A stretch of 64,000 bases of DNA from positions 868,001 to 932,000 of the forward strand of contig NZ_UESZ01000001.1 of the NCBI RefSeq assembly GCF_900108585.1, written 5' to 3'. The notes under the pieces were generated by a model that was not told the DNA's origin, ran no database searches, and saw nothing but the letters and a program-made list of their open reading frames with translations. The DNA is from Branchiibius hedensis (GTDB lineage: Bacteria > Actinomycetota > Actinomycetes > Actinomycetales > Dermatophilaceae). Below are positions 52,780 through 62,984 of the stretch, one piece after another (position 1 is the stretch's first letter; each line of letters starts with the position of its first letter). Position numbers and translations under genes: made by a program.

Positions 52780-53918
52780 CCGCTCGGGTTGTCATCGCGC
52801 CGGAGCGCTGGGGCGAGGTCGACGCGCCGCAGATCGCGGAGGCGATGGCGCGCGGGTGGCGGGAGCGCAATCCCGCGACCGACGTGGTCAGCTGTCCGCA
52901 ATCGAACGGCGGCGCCGATCTCGTCGGCGTGCTTGCCGCAGCGCGACCCGACGCCACGGTGGGGGTGCTGCCGACGCGAGGACCAGCCGGAACGGAGGTT
53001 CCCACCCCTTACGTTCACGTCGAGGATCAGGGTTACCGCACGGCGTACCTGCCCATGGCCCAGGGTCTCCGCCCGGACGGTGCGGTCGGCGATTCCTACG
53101 GGACCGGGCAGGCGATCCGCGAACTGATCTGGGCGGGCGCCCGGCGGATCGTGATCGGGCTGGCCGACAGCGGCACGCTGGACGGCGGGTCGGGGCTGAT
53201 CGCGGCACTGGCCGACCGCCCCTCGCAGGCTGACCACCAACACCTGGCCGCCGACGTAGCCGGTGCGGCCCGGCGGGTGGTGCGTGATCACGGCGTACGC
53301 CTGATCGCCGCCTACGACACCGCCATCCCGCTGCTCGGTCTGACCGGAGCGGCCGCGACCGCCCAGGGCAGCCTCGGGCTCGACCCGTATGTCGCGCAGG
53401 CGGCCGAGGCCCGGATGAGTGCATGGGCCCAGCAGCTGCAGACGGCGCTGCCGGGTCGCCCGGACTTGTTGACCGGCGCCACGCACCGCTACGACCGGAC
53501 GCCAGGAGCCGGCGCCGGCGGGGGAGCCGGCTTCGCTCTCGCGGTGCTGGGGGCCGAGCTGCGTCCGGCGTGCGAGGTGGTGGCCGAGGCGACCGGACTG
53601 GGCGCGGCGGTCCTGGCCGCTGATCTGGTCGTGACCGCGACCCTGGTCTTCGACTGGCAGCAACTGACCGACAGTGTGGTGATGCAGGTCGGGTCGGTGG
53701 CCCAGTCGGGTGCCCGACCCGCGTTGGTCCTGGCCGGCCGGGTCGACGTCGGGCGCCGGGAGCTGATGAGTCTCGGCTTCTCCGGCGGGTACGGCGTCGT
53801 GCAGTCCCCGCGCACCCCACTTCCCTGTGGAGCGGCGCAGGTCGTTGCGGCAGCGCAGCACCTGGCCCATCGGGTGGCCGGGACCTGGACACCCACCCAC
53901 CGTCGGTCCGATGGATGA
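52776..53918 (+). CDS. Glycerate kinase family protein
   Basis: A 380-aa protein of the glycerate kinase (GK type 1) family: RVVIAPERWGEVDAPQIAEAM at the start, LADSGTLDGGSGLI, then GAGAGGGAGFALAVLGAELRP, the conserved Gly-rich box. It phosphorylates D-glycerate if active. It begins with GTG in a GTGA overlap with the GST-like gene, and corresponds in position to Rv2205c of M. tuberculosis. Confidence 0.88.
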   Translation: MTARVVIAPERWGEVDAPQIAEAMARGWRERNPATDVVSCPQSNGGADLVGVLAAARPDATVGVLPTRGPAGTEVPTPYVHVEDQGYRTAYLPMAQGLRPDGAVGDSYGTGQAIRELIWAGARRIVIGLADSGTLDGGSGLIAALADRPSQADHQHLAADVAGAARRVVRDHGVRLIAAYDTAIPLLGLTGAAATAQGSLGLDPYVAQAAEARMSAWAQQLQTALPGRPDLLTGATHRYDRTPGAGAGGGAGFALAVLGAELRPACEVVAEATGLGAAVLAADLVVTATLVFDWQQLTDSVVMQVGSVAQSGARPALVLAGRVDVGRRELMSLGFSGGYGVVQSPRTPLPCGAAQVVAAAQHLAHRVAGTWTPTHRRSDG

Positions 53919-54054
53919 CGTGGCGCGGCATGCCGAAGGGTTATCGTGATGGGGCGGGAAGAATCGGCGGATGCTGGGTGTTGACCCCGTTGACGCCGAG
54001 CACGGCACGAGCAGATCCAGACGCATATCCACTAGACGGACGAAGGATTCACCC

Positions 54055-54423
54055 ATGACCTCATCGACCGACACCGGGACCCCGACCCAGTCCGAGACCC
54101 ACGCTGTCCTGTTGACCGACGTGGCTGCCGCGAAGGTCAAGAGCCTGCTGGAGCAGGAAGGTCGCGATGACCTGCGCCTGCGCGTCGGTGTGCAGCCGGG
54201 TGGCTGCTCCGGCCTGATCTACCAGCTCTACTTCGATGAGCGCACGCTCGACGGGGACCTGGTGCGTGACTTCGACGGTGTCGAGGTCGTGGTCGACCGG
54301 ATGAGCGCGCCCTACCTGGACGGCGCCACCATCGACTTCGCCGACACCATCGAGAAGCAGGGATTCACCATCGACAACCCCAACGCCGGCAGCTCCTGCG
54401 CCTGCGGTGACTCCTTCAGCTGA
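54055..54423 (+). CDS. erpA: A-type iron-sulfur cluster insertion protein ErpA
   Basis: Carries and delivers Fe-S clusters to apoproteins. The 122-aa protein keeps all three ligands: Cys51 (GGCSGLIY), Cys115 and Cys117 (SSCACGDSF). AAGGA lies upstream of ATG 54055. The LipA, QcrA and other Fe-S proteins of this window are possible clients. A hairpin terminator follows 15 nt after the stop. Confidence 0.95.
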   Translation: MTSSTDTGTPTQSETHAVLLTDVAAAKVKSLLEQEGRDDLRLRVGVQPGGCSGLIYQLYFDERTLDGDLVRDFDGVEVVVDRMSAPYLDGATIDFADTIEKQGFTIDNPNAGSSCACGDSFS

Positions 54424-54437
54424 TCGCTGAGCATCGC

Positions 54438-54474
54438 CAACGACCCCCGACCGTGCGAACGGCGGGGGTCGTTG
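54438..54474 (+). terminator. Terminator after erpA
   Basis: A 12-bp stem (CAACGACCCCCG/CGGGGGTCGTTG) with a 13-nt loop lies between the erpA stop and the -10 box of the next gene. Confidence 0.8.
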
Positions 54475-54477
54475 CCG

Positions 54478-54483
54478 TAGGTT
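54478..54483 (+). promoter_or_regulatory. -10 box TAGGTT, leaderless PfkB-family gene promoter
   Basis: TAGGTT lies 6 nt before ATG 54490 and directly after the erpA terminator. Confidence 0.55.
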
Positions 54484-54489
54484 TCCGAT

Positions 54490-55470
54490 ATGCGGATTGC
54501 CATCACCGGGTCGATTGCGACCGATCATCTGATGACCTTCAGCGGCCGTTTCGCCGACTCGCTGGTCGTTGAGCAGCTGGACAAGGTCTCGCTGTCCTTC
54601 CTGGCCCAGGACCTGCAGATCCGGCGCGGCGGAGTCGCAGCGAACATCAGTTTCGGGATGGCCCGTCTCGGGCAGCGCCCGATCCTGGTCGGAGCGGTCG
54701 GCGAGGACTTCGAGGACTATCGGTCGTGGCTGGAGCGACACGGCGTCGATTGCGAGTCGGTGCACGTCTCCGAGACCCAACACACTGCGCGGTTCGTCTG
54801 CACCACCGATGACGACATGGCCCAGATCGCCACGTTCTACGCCGGGGCGATGAGCGAGGCCCGCGACATCGAACTGGCCCCGGTCGCCGCCCGGGTCGGC
54901 GGCCTGGATCTGGTCCTGATCGGCGCCAACGACCCCGAGGGGATGCACCGGCACACCAGCGAGTGCCGCACCCGGGGGATTCCCTTCGTCGCGGACCCGT
55001 CCCAGCAGTTGGCCTTCGCCGACGGCCCGTTCATCCGGGAACTCATCGACGGCGCGGCCTACTTGTTCACCAACGAGTACGAAGCGCACCTGACCGAGCA
55101 GAAGACCGGGTGGAGTGCCGAGGAGATTCTCGATCGGGTCGGCACCCGCGTGGTCACCCAGGGCAGCAAGGGCGCGGTCATCCAGCGCGCGGGCGAACCA
55201 GAGATCCACGTGCCGGTGGCCGGTGAGGTACGCCGCGCGGACCCGACCGGGGTCGGCGACGCCTTCCGTGCCGGGTACCTGTGCGGCCTGTCCTGGGGTC
55301 TCGAACCCACCGTGTGCGCCCAGATCGGGTCCATGCTCGCGACGTACGTCATCGAGACGGTGGGAACCCAGGAGTACCGACTGACCGGCCCGGACTTCCT
55401 GCGACGCCTGGAGGCGGCGTACGGCGAGGCGACGGCCGCGGCCGTGCGACCGCACCTGCACGTGCGCTGA
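54490..55470 (+). CDS. PfkB-family carbohydrate/nucleoside kinase (adenosine kinase-like)
   Basis: A 326-aa ribokinase-fold kinase: GSIATDHLMTFSGRF and RRGGVAANISFGMARLG for substrate binding, and DPTGVGDAFRAGYLCGL with the catalytic Asp and anion hole. In M. tuberculosis the gene at the same position (Rv2202c, adoK) encodes an adenosine kinase of this family, so adenosine is the best guess. No ribosome binding site precedes the ATG; a leaderless start is indicated. Confidence 0.9.
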   Translation: MRIAITGSIATDHLMTFSGRFADSLVVEQLDKVSLSFLAQDLQIRRGGVAANISFGMARLGQRPILVGAVGEDFEDYRSWLERHGVDCESVHVSETQHTARFVCTTDDDMAQIATFYAGAMSEARDIELAPVAARVGGLDLVLIGANDPEGMHRHTSECRTRGIPFVADPSQQLAFADGPFIRELIDGAAYLFTNEYEAHLTEQKTGWSAEEILDRVGTRVVTQGSKGAVIQRAGEPEIHVPVAGEVRRADPTGVGDAFRAGYLCGLSWGLEPTVCAQIGSMLATYVIETVGTQEYRLTGPDFLRRLEAAYGEATAAAVRPHLHVR

Positions 55471-55478
55471 CGAAGGTC

Positions 55479-56198
55479 ATGCCGGCGCGCCCGCCCTACC
55501 CGCCGATCGAACCGCCGCCCAGCCACTGGCGGCTGCAGGATGCTCCTGATCTGGCGCAGGATCTGCTGGCCAGCGGAGCGGATCTGGCGCCGGGGACCGT
55601 GCTGTCGGCCTACCGGTTGGGCTTGTTCCCGATGGGTATCGGACCGCACGGGGCCGAGCCGCTGGGGTGGTGGTCGCCGCTGCAGCGCGGCGTCCTGACT
55701 CCCGGAGATCATCACGTGCAGCGGTCGTTGCGCCGCTCGGCGCGCCGGTTCCGGGTCGCTGTCGACACCGCATTCGACGACGTGGTCGCTGTGTGCGCTG
55801 ACCCCTCTCGCGATGGCCGCTGGATCACACCGGCCATCGCGCAGGCGTACCGGACTCTGCACGAGTTGGGTTGGGCCCACTCCGTCGAGGTGTGGGACGG
55901 CGCAGAACTCGCCGGTGGCCTGTACGGGGTGTCGATCGGTGGGTTCTTCGCGGGGGAGTCGATGTTCCATCGGCGCACCGATGCCGGCAAAGTCGCGTTG
56001 TGGGCATTGGCGCAGGCGGTGCTGGCCCATCCGGCCGGTCTGATCGACGTTCAGTGGCAGACCGACCACCTGAGCACCCAAGGGGTGCGGGAGGTGTCCC
56101 GGCAGCGCTACCTGGAGCTGCTCGCCGCGGCGCTGGCAGCTCCAGTGCCCGCGCTCTTGCGGGGTAGCGGGAGCCGCGAGATCGATGCCGACTCGTGA
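55479..56198 (+). CDS. aat: Leucyl/phenylalanyl-tRNA-protein transferase
   Basis: Adds Leu or Phe to proteins with N-terminal Lys/Arg, marking them for ClpAP/ClpSP degradation. The 239-aa protein has AYRLGLFPMGI, LGWWSPLQRGVL, RDGRWITPAIAQAYRTLHELG, AHSVEVWDGAELAGGLYGVS and FAGESMFHRRTDAGKVALW, all family blocks. ATG 55479 has GAAGG 2-7 nt upstream and lies 8 nt after the kinase gene, so the two are co-transcribed. Confidence 0.95.
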   Translation: MPARPPYPPIEPPPSHWRLQDAPDLAQDLLASGADLAPGTVLSAYRLGLFPMGIGPHGAEPLGWWSPLQRGVLTPGDHHVQRSLRRSARRFRVAVDTAFDDVVAVCADPSRDGRWITPAIAQAYRTLHELGWAHSVEVWDGAELAGGLYGVSIGGFFAGESMFHRRTDAGKVALWALAQAVLAHPAGLIDVQWQTDHLSTQGVREVSRQRYLELLAAALAAPVPALLRGSGSREIDADS

Positions 56199-56243
56199 TC
56201 GGTGACTATGCCGACCTCCCGCCAGGAACGAATGGGACTGGGA

Positions 56244-56249
56244 TAGGGT
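56244..56249 (+). promoter_or_regulatory. -10 box TAGGGT, leaderless ctaC operon promoter
   Basis: TAGGGT lies 6 nt before GTG 56256 with no Shine-Dalgarno. It would drive ctaC-ctaD-ctaF. Confidence 0.55.
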
Positions 56250-56255
56250 TTCCCC

Positions 56256-57211
56256 GTGCACGGAACCGATCATCGCGAGGCTGACGAGCCAGCCCTGGGC
56301 TTGCGCAGCGACGAGCAGAAAACGCCCGCCAGACGCCGCTATTCGCGCATCACCTTCGCAGCGCTCCTCGCGGTCGCGACGGTGGTGCTGACGGGTTGCA
56401 ATGCGACCGTCGACCGGGGCTTCCTCCCCAAGGGTGTGACCTCGATCAGCCCGGAGCTCACCGACTTCTGGAAGGCCACCTGGCTGTGGGGGCTGGCCGT
56501 CGGAGTCCTCGTGTGGGGCCTGACCTTGTACTGCGTTGTCCGTTACCGCCGCAAGAAGTCCGACACCGGTCTTCCGCCGCAGCTGGCCTACAACGTGCCG
56601 ATCGAGATTCTCTACACCGTTGTGCCGGTGTTCATGGTCGCCGTGCTCTTCGGAAAGACGGTGGAACTCGAGAACAAGATGCTCGACACCTCACCGAAGC
56701 CGGACGTCACGATCAACGTCGTCGGCAAACAGTGGGCGTGGGACTTCAACTACGTCGGCGCCGACGTCTACGACACGGGCATCCAGGCCGACCTGCAGAG
56801 CGGTCAGCCGGGCCAGGAGGCGAACCTGCCCACGATGTACCTGCCGGTGAACGAGCGCGTTGAGTTCGTGCTCACCACCCGCGACGTCATCCACTCTTTC
56901 TGGGTTGTGCAGTTCCTGCAGAAGATGGACATGATCCCGGGCAAGGTCAACAAGTTCCAGGTCACCCCGACCCAGATCGGTACGTTCCGTGGCAAGTGCG
57001 CCGAGCTGTGCGGTGCCTACCACTCAGACATGCTCTTCAACGTCAAGGTCGTCTCCAAGGCGGACTACGAGGCCCACCTGCAGTCGCTGCGTGACCGCGG
57101 CCAGGTCGGCTTCTTGTCCAATGCGCTGAACCGCTCCTCGCTGGAGCCGGGTCAGCAGCAGTACCTACCCGAAGGCGTCAAGGAGTCCGACATCAAGGAG
57201 GACGCGCAGTC

Positions 57212-57215
<4 letters not shown>
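56256..57215 (+). CDS. ctaC: Cytochrome c oxidase subunit II (lipoprotein)
   Basis: Carries the CuA electron entry site of the aa3 oxidase. The 319-aa protein has a lipobox VVLTGC at Cys48 after a signal segment, two transmembrane helices (about 75-100 and 120-140), and a periplasmic-side cupredoxin domain with the CuA ligands Cys248, Cys252 and His256 ([14 protein letters not shown]). It starts with GTG and overlaps ctaD by ATGA. Confidence 0.97.
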
Positions 57216-58965
<1,750 letters not shown>

Positions 58966-58969
<4 letters not shown>

Positions 58970-59367
58970 AGGTCGAATACAAACTCTTCACGATCATCGG
59001 CGTCTTCGCCGTGGTGATGGGTGCCATCTACGGGCACTTCACACACTGGGAAGAGCCGGTCGGTCCGGTCGCGCTGTTCCTGACCGGCGGGCTGTGCGCG
59101 ATGATCGCGTTCTACCTGTGGCGGACGGGCGCCAAGCTCGACCCGCGACCGGATGACGACCCGTACGGCGAAATCGATCAGGTCGAAGGCGACTTCGGTT
59201 TCTTCGCACCGTATTCGTGGTGGCCGCTGTTCCTCGGCCTGGCCGCCGCGCTGATCTTCCTGGGCGCAGCCGTCGGGTGGTGGCTGGTCATCATCGCCAT
59301 CCCGTTCGGCGCTGTCGCGTTGTGCGGTTGGGTCTTCGAGTACTCCAAGGGTGACGACGCGGTCTGA
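58966..59367 (+). CDS. ctaF: Cytochrome c oxidase subunit IV, actinobacterial type
   Basis: A 133-aa membrane protein with four spans: [20 protein letters not shown], a second helix ([20 protein letters not shown]), then after [18 protein letters not shown] two more helices. This subunit is specific to actinobacterial aa3 oxidases in the bcc-aa3 supercomplex. It overlaps ctaD by 4 nt. Confidence 0.95.
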
Positions 59368-59383
59368 TCCTCGTCTGAGCACC

Positions 59384-59424
59384 ACGAAGGGGCGGCGCCG
59401 GGAAACCCGGCGCCGCCCCTTCGT
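59384..59424 (+). terminator. Strong terminator after ctaF
   Basis: A perfect 19-bp stem with an AAA loop lies 16 nt after the ctaF stop, before the convergent metallopeptidase gene; it can work on both strands. Confidence 0.9.
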
Positions 59425-59437
59425 CATGGTCTTGGGC

Positions 59438-59845
59438 TCAGCCCCAGCCGAGCTCGTGCAGCCGTGCGTCGTCGATGCCGAAGTAGTGGCCGACCTCGTG
59501 GATCACCGTCGTGTGGATCTGGTGCTTGAGGTCGGCTTGATCCCGACTGATCCGGGTCAGCGGCCCGGCAAAGATCTGGATGGTGTCCGGCGTGGCCCCG
59601 CCGAAGCCGTAGAAGTCGCCCCGCTGGGTCAACGGGATGCCGGTGTAGAGCCCGAGCAGCTCACTGTGGCCGTCCGCCGCACTGTGCTCGTGGCCGTCCC
59701 AACCGCGGGCCTGCCAGTCCGCCGGCGGCTCGTCCTCGACCACGATGGCCACGTTGTCGATCCGGTCCAGCAGGTCCTTCGGAATGTCGTCCATGGCATC
59801 GGAGACGACCTGCTCGAACTGCTGACGCGACATCCCGGAGTGCAT
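59438..59845 (-). CDS. Metallopeptidase family protein (zincin, DUF1025 type)
   Basis: A 135-aa predicted zinc peptidase of the minimal zincin family. HEVGHYFGIDDARLHELG holds the HExxH motif plus a third acidic ligand. The preceding FYGFGGATPDTIQIFAGPL is also typical. The substrate is unknown. ATG 59845 and GTG 59851 are both possible starts; the difference is two residues. Confidence 0.92.
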   Translation of the reverse strand: MHSGMSRQQFEQVVSDAMDDIPKDLLDRIDNVAIVVEDEPPADWQARGWDGHEHSAADGHSELLGLYTGIPLTQRGDFYGFGGATPDTIQIFAGPLTRISRDQADLKHQIHTTVIHEVGHYFGIDDARLHELGWG

Positions 59846-59866
59846 GGTCACACTCTCTCATCCGCG

Positions 59867-59872
59867 GATACT
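59867..59872 (+). promoter_or_regulatory. Possible -10 box GATACT for the DUF1810 gene
   Basis: GATACT lies 7 nt before GTG 59880 without a Shine-Dalgarno. Confidence 0.35.
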
Positions 59873-59879
59873 TGGTCAG

Positions 59880-60308
59880 GTGGTGGACTTCGACCTCGAA
59901 CGGTTCGTCAGCGCCCAGGACACCGGCGGCAGCTACCAGCAGGCGGTGCGGGAGCTACGCCGCGGCCGCAAGACATCCCACTGGATCTGGTGGGTTTTCC
60001 CGCAGATCGCCGGTCTCGGGCAGAGCCCCACCTCGCGGGAGTATGCCCTGGCCGACGTCGACGAGGCAGGGGCGTACCTGGCGCATCCTGTCCTGGGCCA
60101 GCGGCTACGGGACGCCACGACCGCCCTGCTAGCGGCGCCAGGCGACGATCCGGTGGCGATCCTGGGCGACATCGACGCGGTCAAAGTCCGGTCGTCCATG
60201 ACCCTGTTCGCCGCGACCGACCCTGCTGAGCCGGTGTTCCAGCAGGTCCTCGACCGCTTCTACGATGGCCAGCCCGATCTCCGCACCATCAGCCTGATCA
60301 CCGGCTGA
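59880..60308 (+). CDS. DUF1810 domain-containing protein
   Basis: A 142-aa calpastatin-like family protein (YbiB-type DUF1810): DFDLERFVSAQDTGGSYQQA, RRGRKTSHWIWWVFPQIAGL, LGQRLRDATTALLA and KVRSSMTLFAATDP are all family blocks. Function unknown. GTG 59880 (or GTG 59883) gives the family N terminus; the frame extends upstream to 59844 without conserved sequence. Its 3' end overlaps the convergent comB-like gene by 11 nt. Confidence 0.88.
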   Translation: MVDFDLERFVSAQDTGGSYQQAVRELRRGRKTSHWIWWVFPQIAGLGQSPTSREYALADVDEAGAYLAHPVLGQRLRDATTALLAAPGDDPVAILGDIDAVKVRSSMTLFAATDPAEPVFQQVLDRFYDGQPDLRTISLITG

Positions 60309-61104
60309 GCAACCGCTCGGCGCGGAAGGCTCCGTCGATCAGCCGCGGCGCGACCCTGTCGGCGTCGAGTTGCGCGGCGTACCGCACGTCGTCTTCGAAC
60401 CCCCGCTGCGTCAACTCGATCCCGCTGCCGCACGCCGGCAACGAGTCCGGCAGATCATCGCGCACGTTCAGGAACGCATCGGCGGCTGCTCGTGCCTCGT
60501 AGGACAGGTCCGCCCGGGGCAGACCGGTGGCGGCGATCACCGCACCGGCGCCCCACAGATCCTCCACCGCCGGCCGCAAGGCGCCGCCTGGCCACTGTTC
60601 GCCAGCGGCGATGACTGCGACGGTGAGACCGGGCTCGTCGTACAGGCGCCGGCCCAACAGCGAACCCAGCGCGCCGGCGTTACGCAGGCAGCCGGCGTAC
60701 ACCTGCGTCGTGTGCTCGGCGCACCACGCACTGATCGTCGCGCCGTTGGGGGAGGGCAGCACGATCCGTGCGGGCAGGCCGGGCAACTGGGCCAGCCGCG
60801 CGGGGGAGAGTGACACGGTGCCGGGCGGCGCGTCGGGTCGGTCGGCTTCGAGTCGCCCGACCGCGGGTACCGCGTCCTGCTGATGGGCGAAGTCCCTCAG
60901 CGCGCGATCACGGGCGTGCCAACGGTAGGGGTAGACCACGGCACCCCGGCTGACCGCGATCGAGGTGCTGGTGCTGAAGCGGAGGACGTCGACGACCACG
61001 ACGACGGTGTCCGACGCCAGCGAGGTGTGCAGCAGGCGCTCGGCGCCCGCCAGGCCCCACTCACAACGGATACGGAAAGTTCCCTGGCCGAACGTGTCGG
61101 CCAG
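60298..61104 (-). CDS. comB: 2-phosphosulfolactate phosphatase family protein (ComB-like), no canonical start
   Basis: ComB dephosphorylates 2-phosphosulfolactate in coenzyme M synthesis; actinobacterial homologues exist without that pathway, so the substrate here is uncertain. VVVVDVLRFSTSTSIAVSRGA, VLPSPNGATISAWC, GCLRNAGALG and AAGEQWPGGALRPAVEDLWGAGAV are family blocks. The first canonical start, GTG 60999, would cut off the conserved EWGLAGAERL region. The frame continues upstream to TFGQGTFRIRCEWG with no ATG, GTG or TTG; CTG at 61104 is the best candidate and lies inside the qcrB terminator. Treat the 5' end as unresolved. Confidence 0.82.
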   Translation of the reverse strand: MADTFGQGTFRIRCEWGLAGAERLLHTSLASDTVVVVVDVLRFSTSTSIAVSRGAVVYPYRWHARDRALRDFAHQQDAVPAVGRLEADRPDAPPGTVSLSPARLAQLPGLPARIVLPSPNGATISAWCAEHTTQVYAGCLRNAGALGSLLGRRLYDEPGLTVAVIAAGEQWPGGALRPAVEDLWGAGAVIAATGLPRADLSYEARAAADAFLNVRDDLPDSLPACGSGIELTQRGFEDDVRYAAQLDADRVAPRLIDGAFRAERLLSR

Positions 61105-61110
61105 GGAACT
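61078..61110 (-). terminator. Terminator after qcrB
   Basis: A perfect 14-bp stem (AGTTCCCTGGCCGA and its complement) with a 5-nt loop, 21 nt past the qcrB stop on the minus strand. It overlaps the 5' region of the comB-like frame. Confidence 0.85.
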
Positions 61111-61130
61111 ACCGGTGGAACCGGACGCGG

Positions 61131-62984
61131 CTACTTGTCCGTCTCCGCGTCGTACGGCACGTTGTCGCCCGACCCGGATCCGGAGGAGACCATGGCGACG
61201 CTCTCGTCATCGACCTCTTCGGCGCCGCCGTGCAGGTGGCCACCGAACTGCGGGGAGTGACTCTGCGCGATGACGGCTTCTTCCAGGGCGTGGTCGGGAT
61301 CGTGGTGGCCGTGATGGGCCGCCTCGAGTTCGGCGGGCGTGACCGCGGGGACCCGGTCCTTGAAGTACAGGTTCGACAGCCGGGTCCGCAGTTTCGCGGC
61401 ACCGGCACCCTTGCGGCGTACACCGTTCGCGTCGACCGGCGCGAGGTACTCCTGCGGTTCCGGAGATTCGTAGGACACCAGACGCCAGCGGTCGTACTCG
61501 TTGAGCGGCTCGTGTGCTTCGAAGAAGCGGCCCTCGGCGGTCCGCACGACCCGACCGGTCTCGCGGCCGTGCAGCACGGTCTCGCGGTCCTTGCGCTGCA
61601 GGCTCAGGCACAGCCGCTTGGTCACCCAGTAGGCGATCGGCGGGCCGATGAAGACCATGGCGCGGAACACGTTGGTGATGTCGTTGATCGACAGGTGCAG
61701 CTTGATCGCCATGATGTCGTTGCCCGCGGCGAAGAACAGCACGCCGTAGAACGTCAGCATCGCCATCCCCAAACCGGTACGGGTCGGCGCGTTGCGCGGC
61801 CGGTCCAGGATGTGGTGTTCGCGCTTGTCGCCGGTCACCCAGGATTCAAGGAACGGATACACACCGGCAACGGTCCACATCGCCGGGATCAGCAGGATGG
61901 CGCCGATCATCACGTTGAACGACCACGTATGGCCAAGCAGCGTGAACTCCAGGAAGCCGGGCAGTAATCGCAGCGCGCCGTCCGCGAAGCCCATGTACCA
62001 GTCCGGCTGGGAGCCGGCGGTGACCTGCGTGGGTTCGTAGGGGCCGTACATCCAGATCGGGTTGATGGTGACCAGCGCCGCGATCAGCGCGGTGAACCCG
62101 AAGACGATGAAGAAGAACCCACCGGCCTTGGCGGTGTAGACCGGCATCAGGCGGAACCCGACGACGTTCTTGTTGGTGCGGCCCGGGCCGGGGTACTGGG
62201 TGTGCTTGTGCACCATGACCAGGATGATGTGCGCGGTGAAGAGACCGACCAGGATCGCCGGCAACAGCAGCACGTGCACCGTGAACAGGCGCGGAATGAT
62301 CGCCTCGCCGGGGAATCCACCGCCGAACACAAAGTACGCGATGTAGGACCCCACGATCGGGATCGACAGCATGAAGCCCTGCGCGGCCCGGATACCGGTG
62401 CCGGACAGCAGGTCGTCCGGCAGCGAGTACCCGGCGAATCCTTCGACCAGGGCCAGCATGAACAGGATGAGGCCGATGATCCAGTTGATCTCGCGCGGCT
62501 TACGGAATGCTCCGGTGAAGAACACCCGGAACATGTGCAACATGATCGCCACGATGAACAGCAGCGCCGCCCAGTGGTGGATCTGGCGGATCAGCAGCCC
62601 ACCGCGCACCGACAACGAGATGTCGACCGTGGACTTGTAGGCCTCGCTCATCTGGATGCCGCGCAGCGGGATGTAGTCACCGTTGTAGACCACATGTCCG
62701 GCGCTGGGAACGAACCAGAAGGTGAGGAAGGTACCGGTCAGCAACAGGATGATCAGCGAGTACATCGCGATCTCACCGAGCATGAAGGACCAGTGGTCGG
62801 GGAAGACCTTCTTCATCAGGAACTTCACGCCACCGGCGGCTCCGGTGCGCTCGTCGAACCAGTTGGCGACCTTGCCGACTGCGCCGCCGCCTTCCGCGGC
62901 CGCGGCGCGCTCGTCTTTGGCGTCGTCAGCACGAAGCGAGTCCGGACCCAACTGGTCCGGCCGCACGGTGGATTCGGTGCTCAT
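61131..62984 (-). CDS. qcrB: Menaquinol-cytochrome c reductase cytochrome b subunit
   Basis: The quinol-oxidising cytochrome b of the bcc complex, which pairs with the aa3 oxidase. It is 617 aa. The membrane core carries heme-ligating His in RQIHHWAALLFIVAIMLHMF and LFTVHVLLLPAILVGLFTAH. The family Q-site motif appears as PPIAYW/PYEP-type segments (GPYEPTQVTAGSQPDW). A long cytosolic C-terminal extension with a His-rich AAHHGHHDPDHALEE region is typical of actinobacteria. It overlaps qcrA by ATGA. Confidence 0.97.
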   Translation of the reverse strand: MSTESTVRPDQLGPDSLRADDAKDERAAAAEGGGAVGKVANWFDERTGAAGGVKFLMKKVFPDHWSFMLGEIAMYSLIILLLTGTFLTFWFVPSAGHVVYNGDYIPLRGIQMSEAYKSTVDISLSVRGGLLIRQIHHWAALLFIVAIMLHMFRVFFTGAFRKPREINWIIGLILFMLALVEGFAGYSLPDDLLSGTGIRAAQGFMLSIPIVGSYIAYFVFGGGFPGEAIIPRLFTVHVLLLPAILVGLFTAHIILVMVHKHTQYPGPGRTNKNVVGFRLMPVYTAKAGGFFFIVFGFTALIAALVTINPIWMYGPYEPTQVTAGSQPDWYMGFADGALRLLPGFLEFTLLGHTWSFNVMIGAILLIPAMWTVAGVYPFLESWVTGDKREHHILDRPRNAPTRTGLGMAMLTFYGVLFFAAGNDIMAIKLHLSINDITNVFRAMVFIGPPIAYWVTKRLCLSLQRKDRETVLHGRETGRVVRTAEGRFFEAHEPLNEYDRWRLVSYESPEPQEYLAPVDANGVRRKGAGAAKLRTRLSNLYFKDRVPAVTPAELEAAHHGHHDPDHALEEAVIAQSHSPQFGGHLHGGAEEVDDESVAMVSSGSGSGDNVPYDAETDK

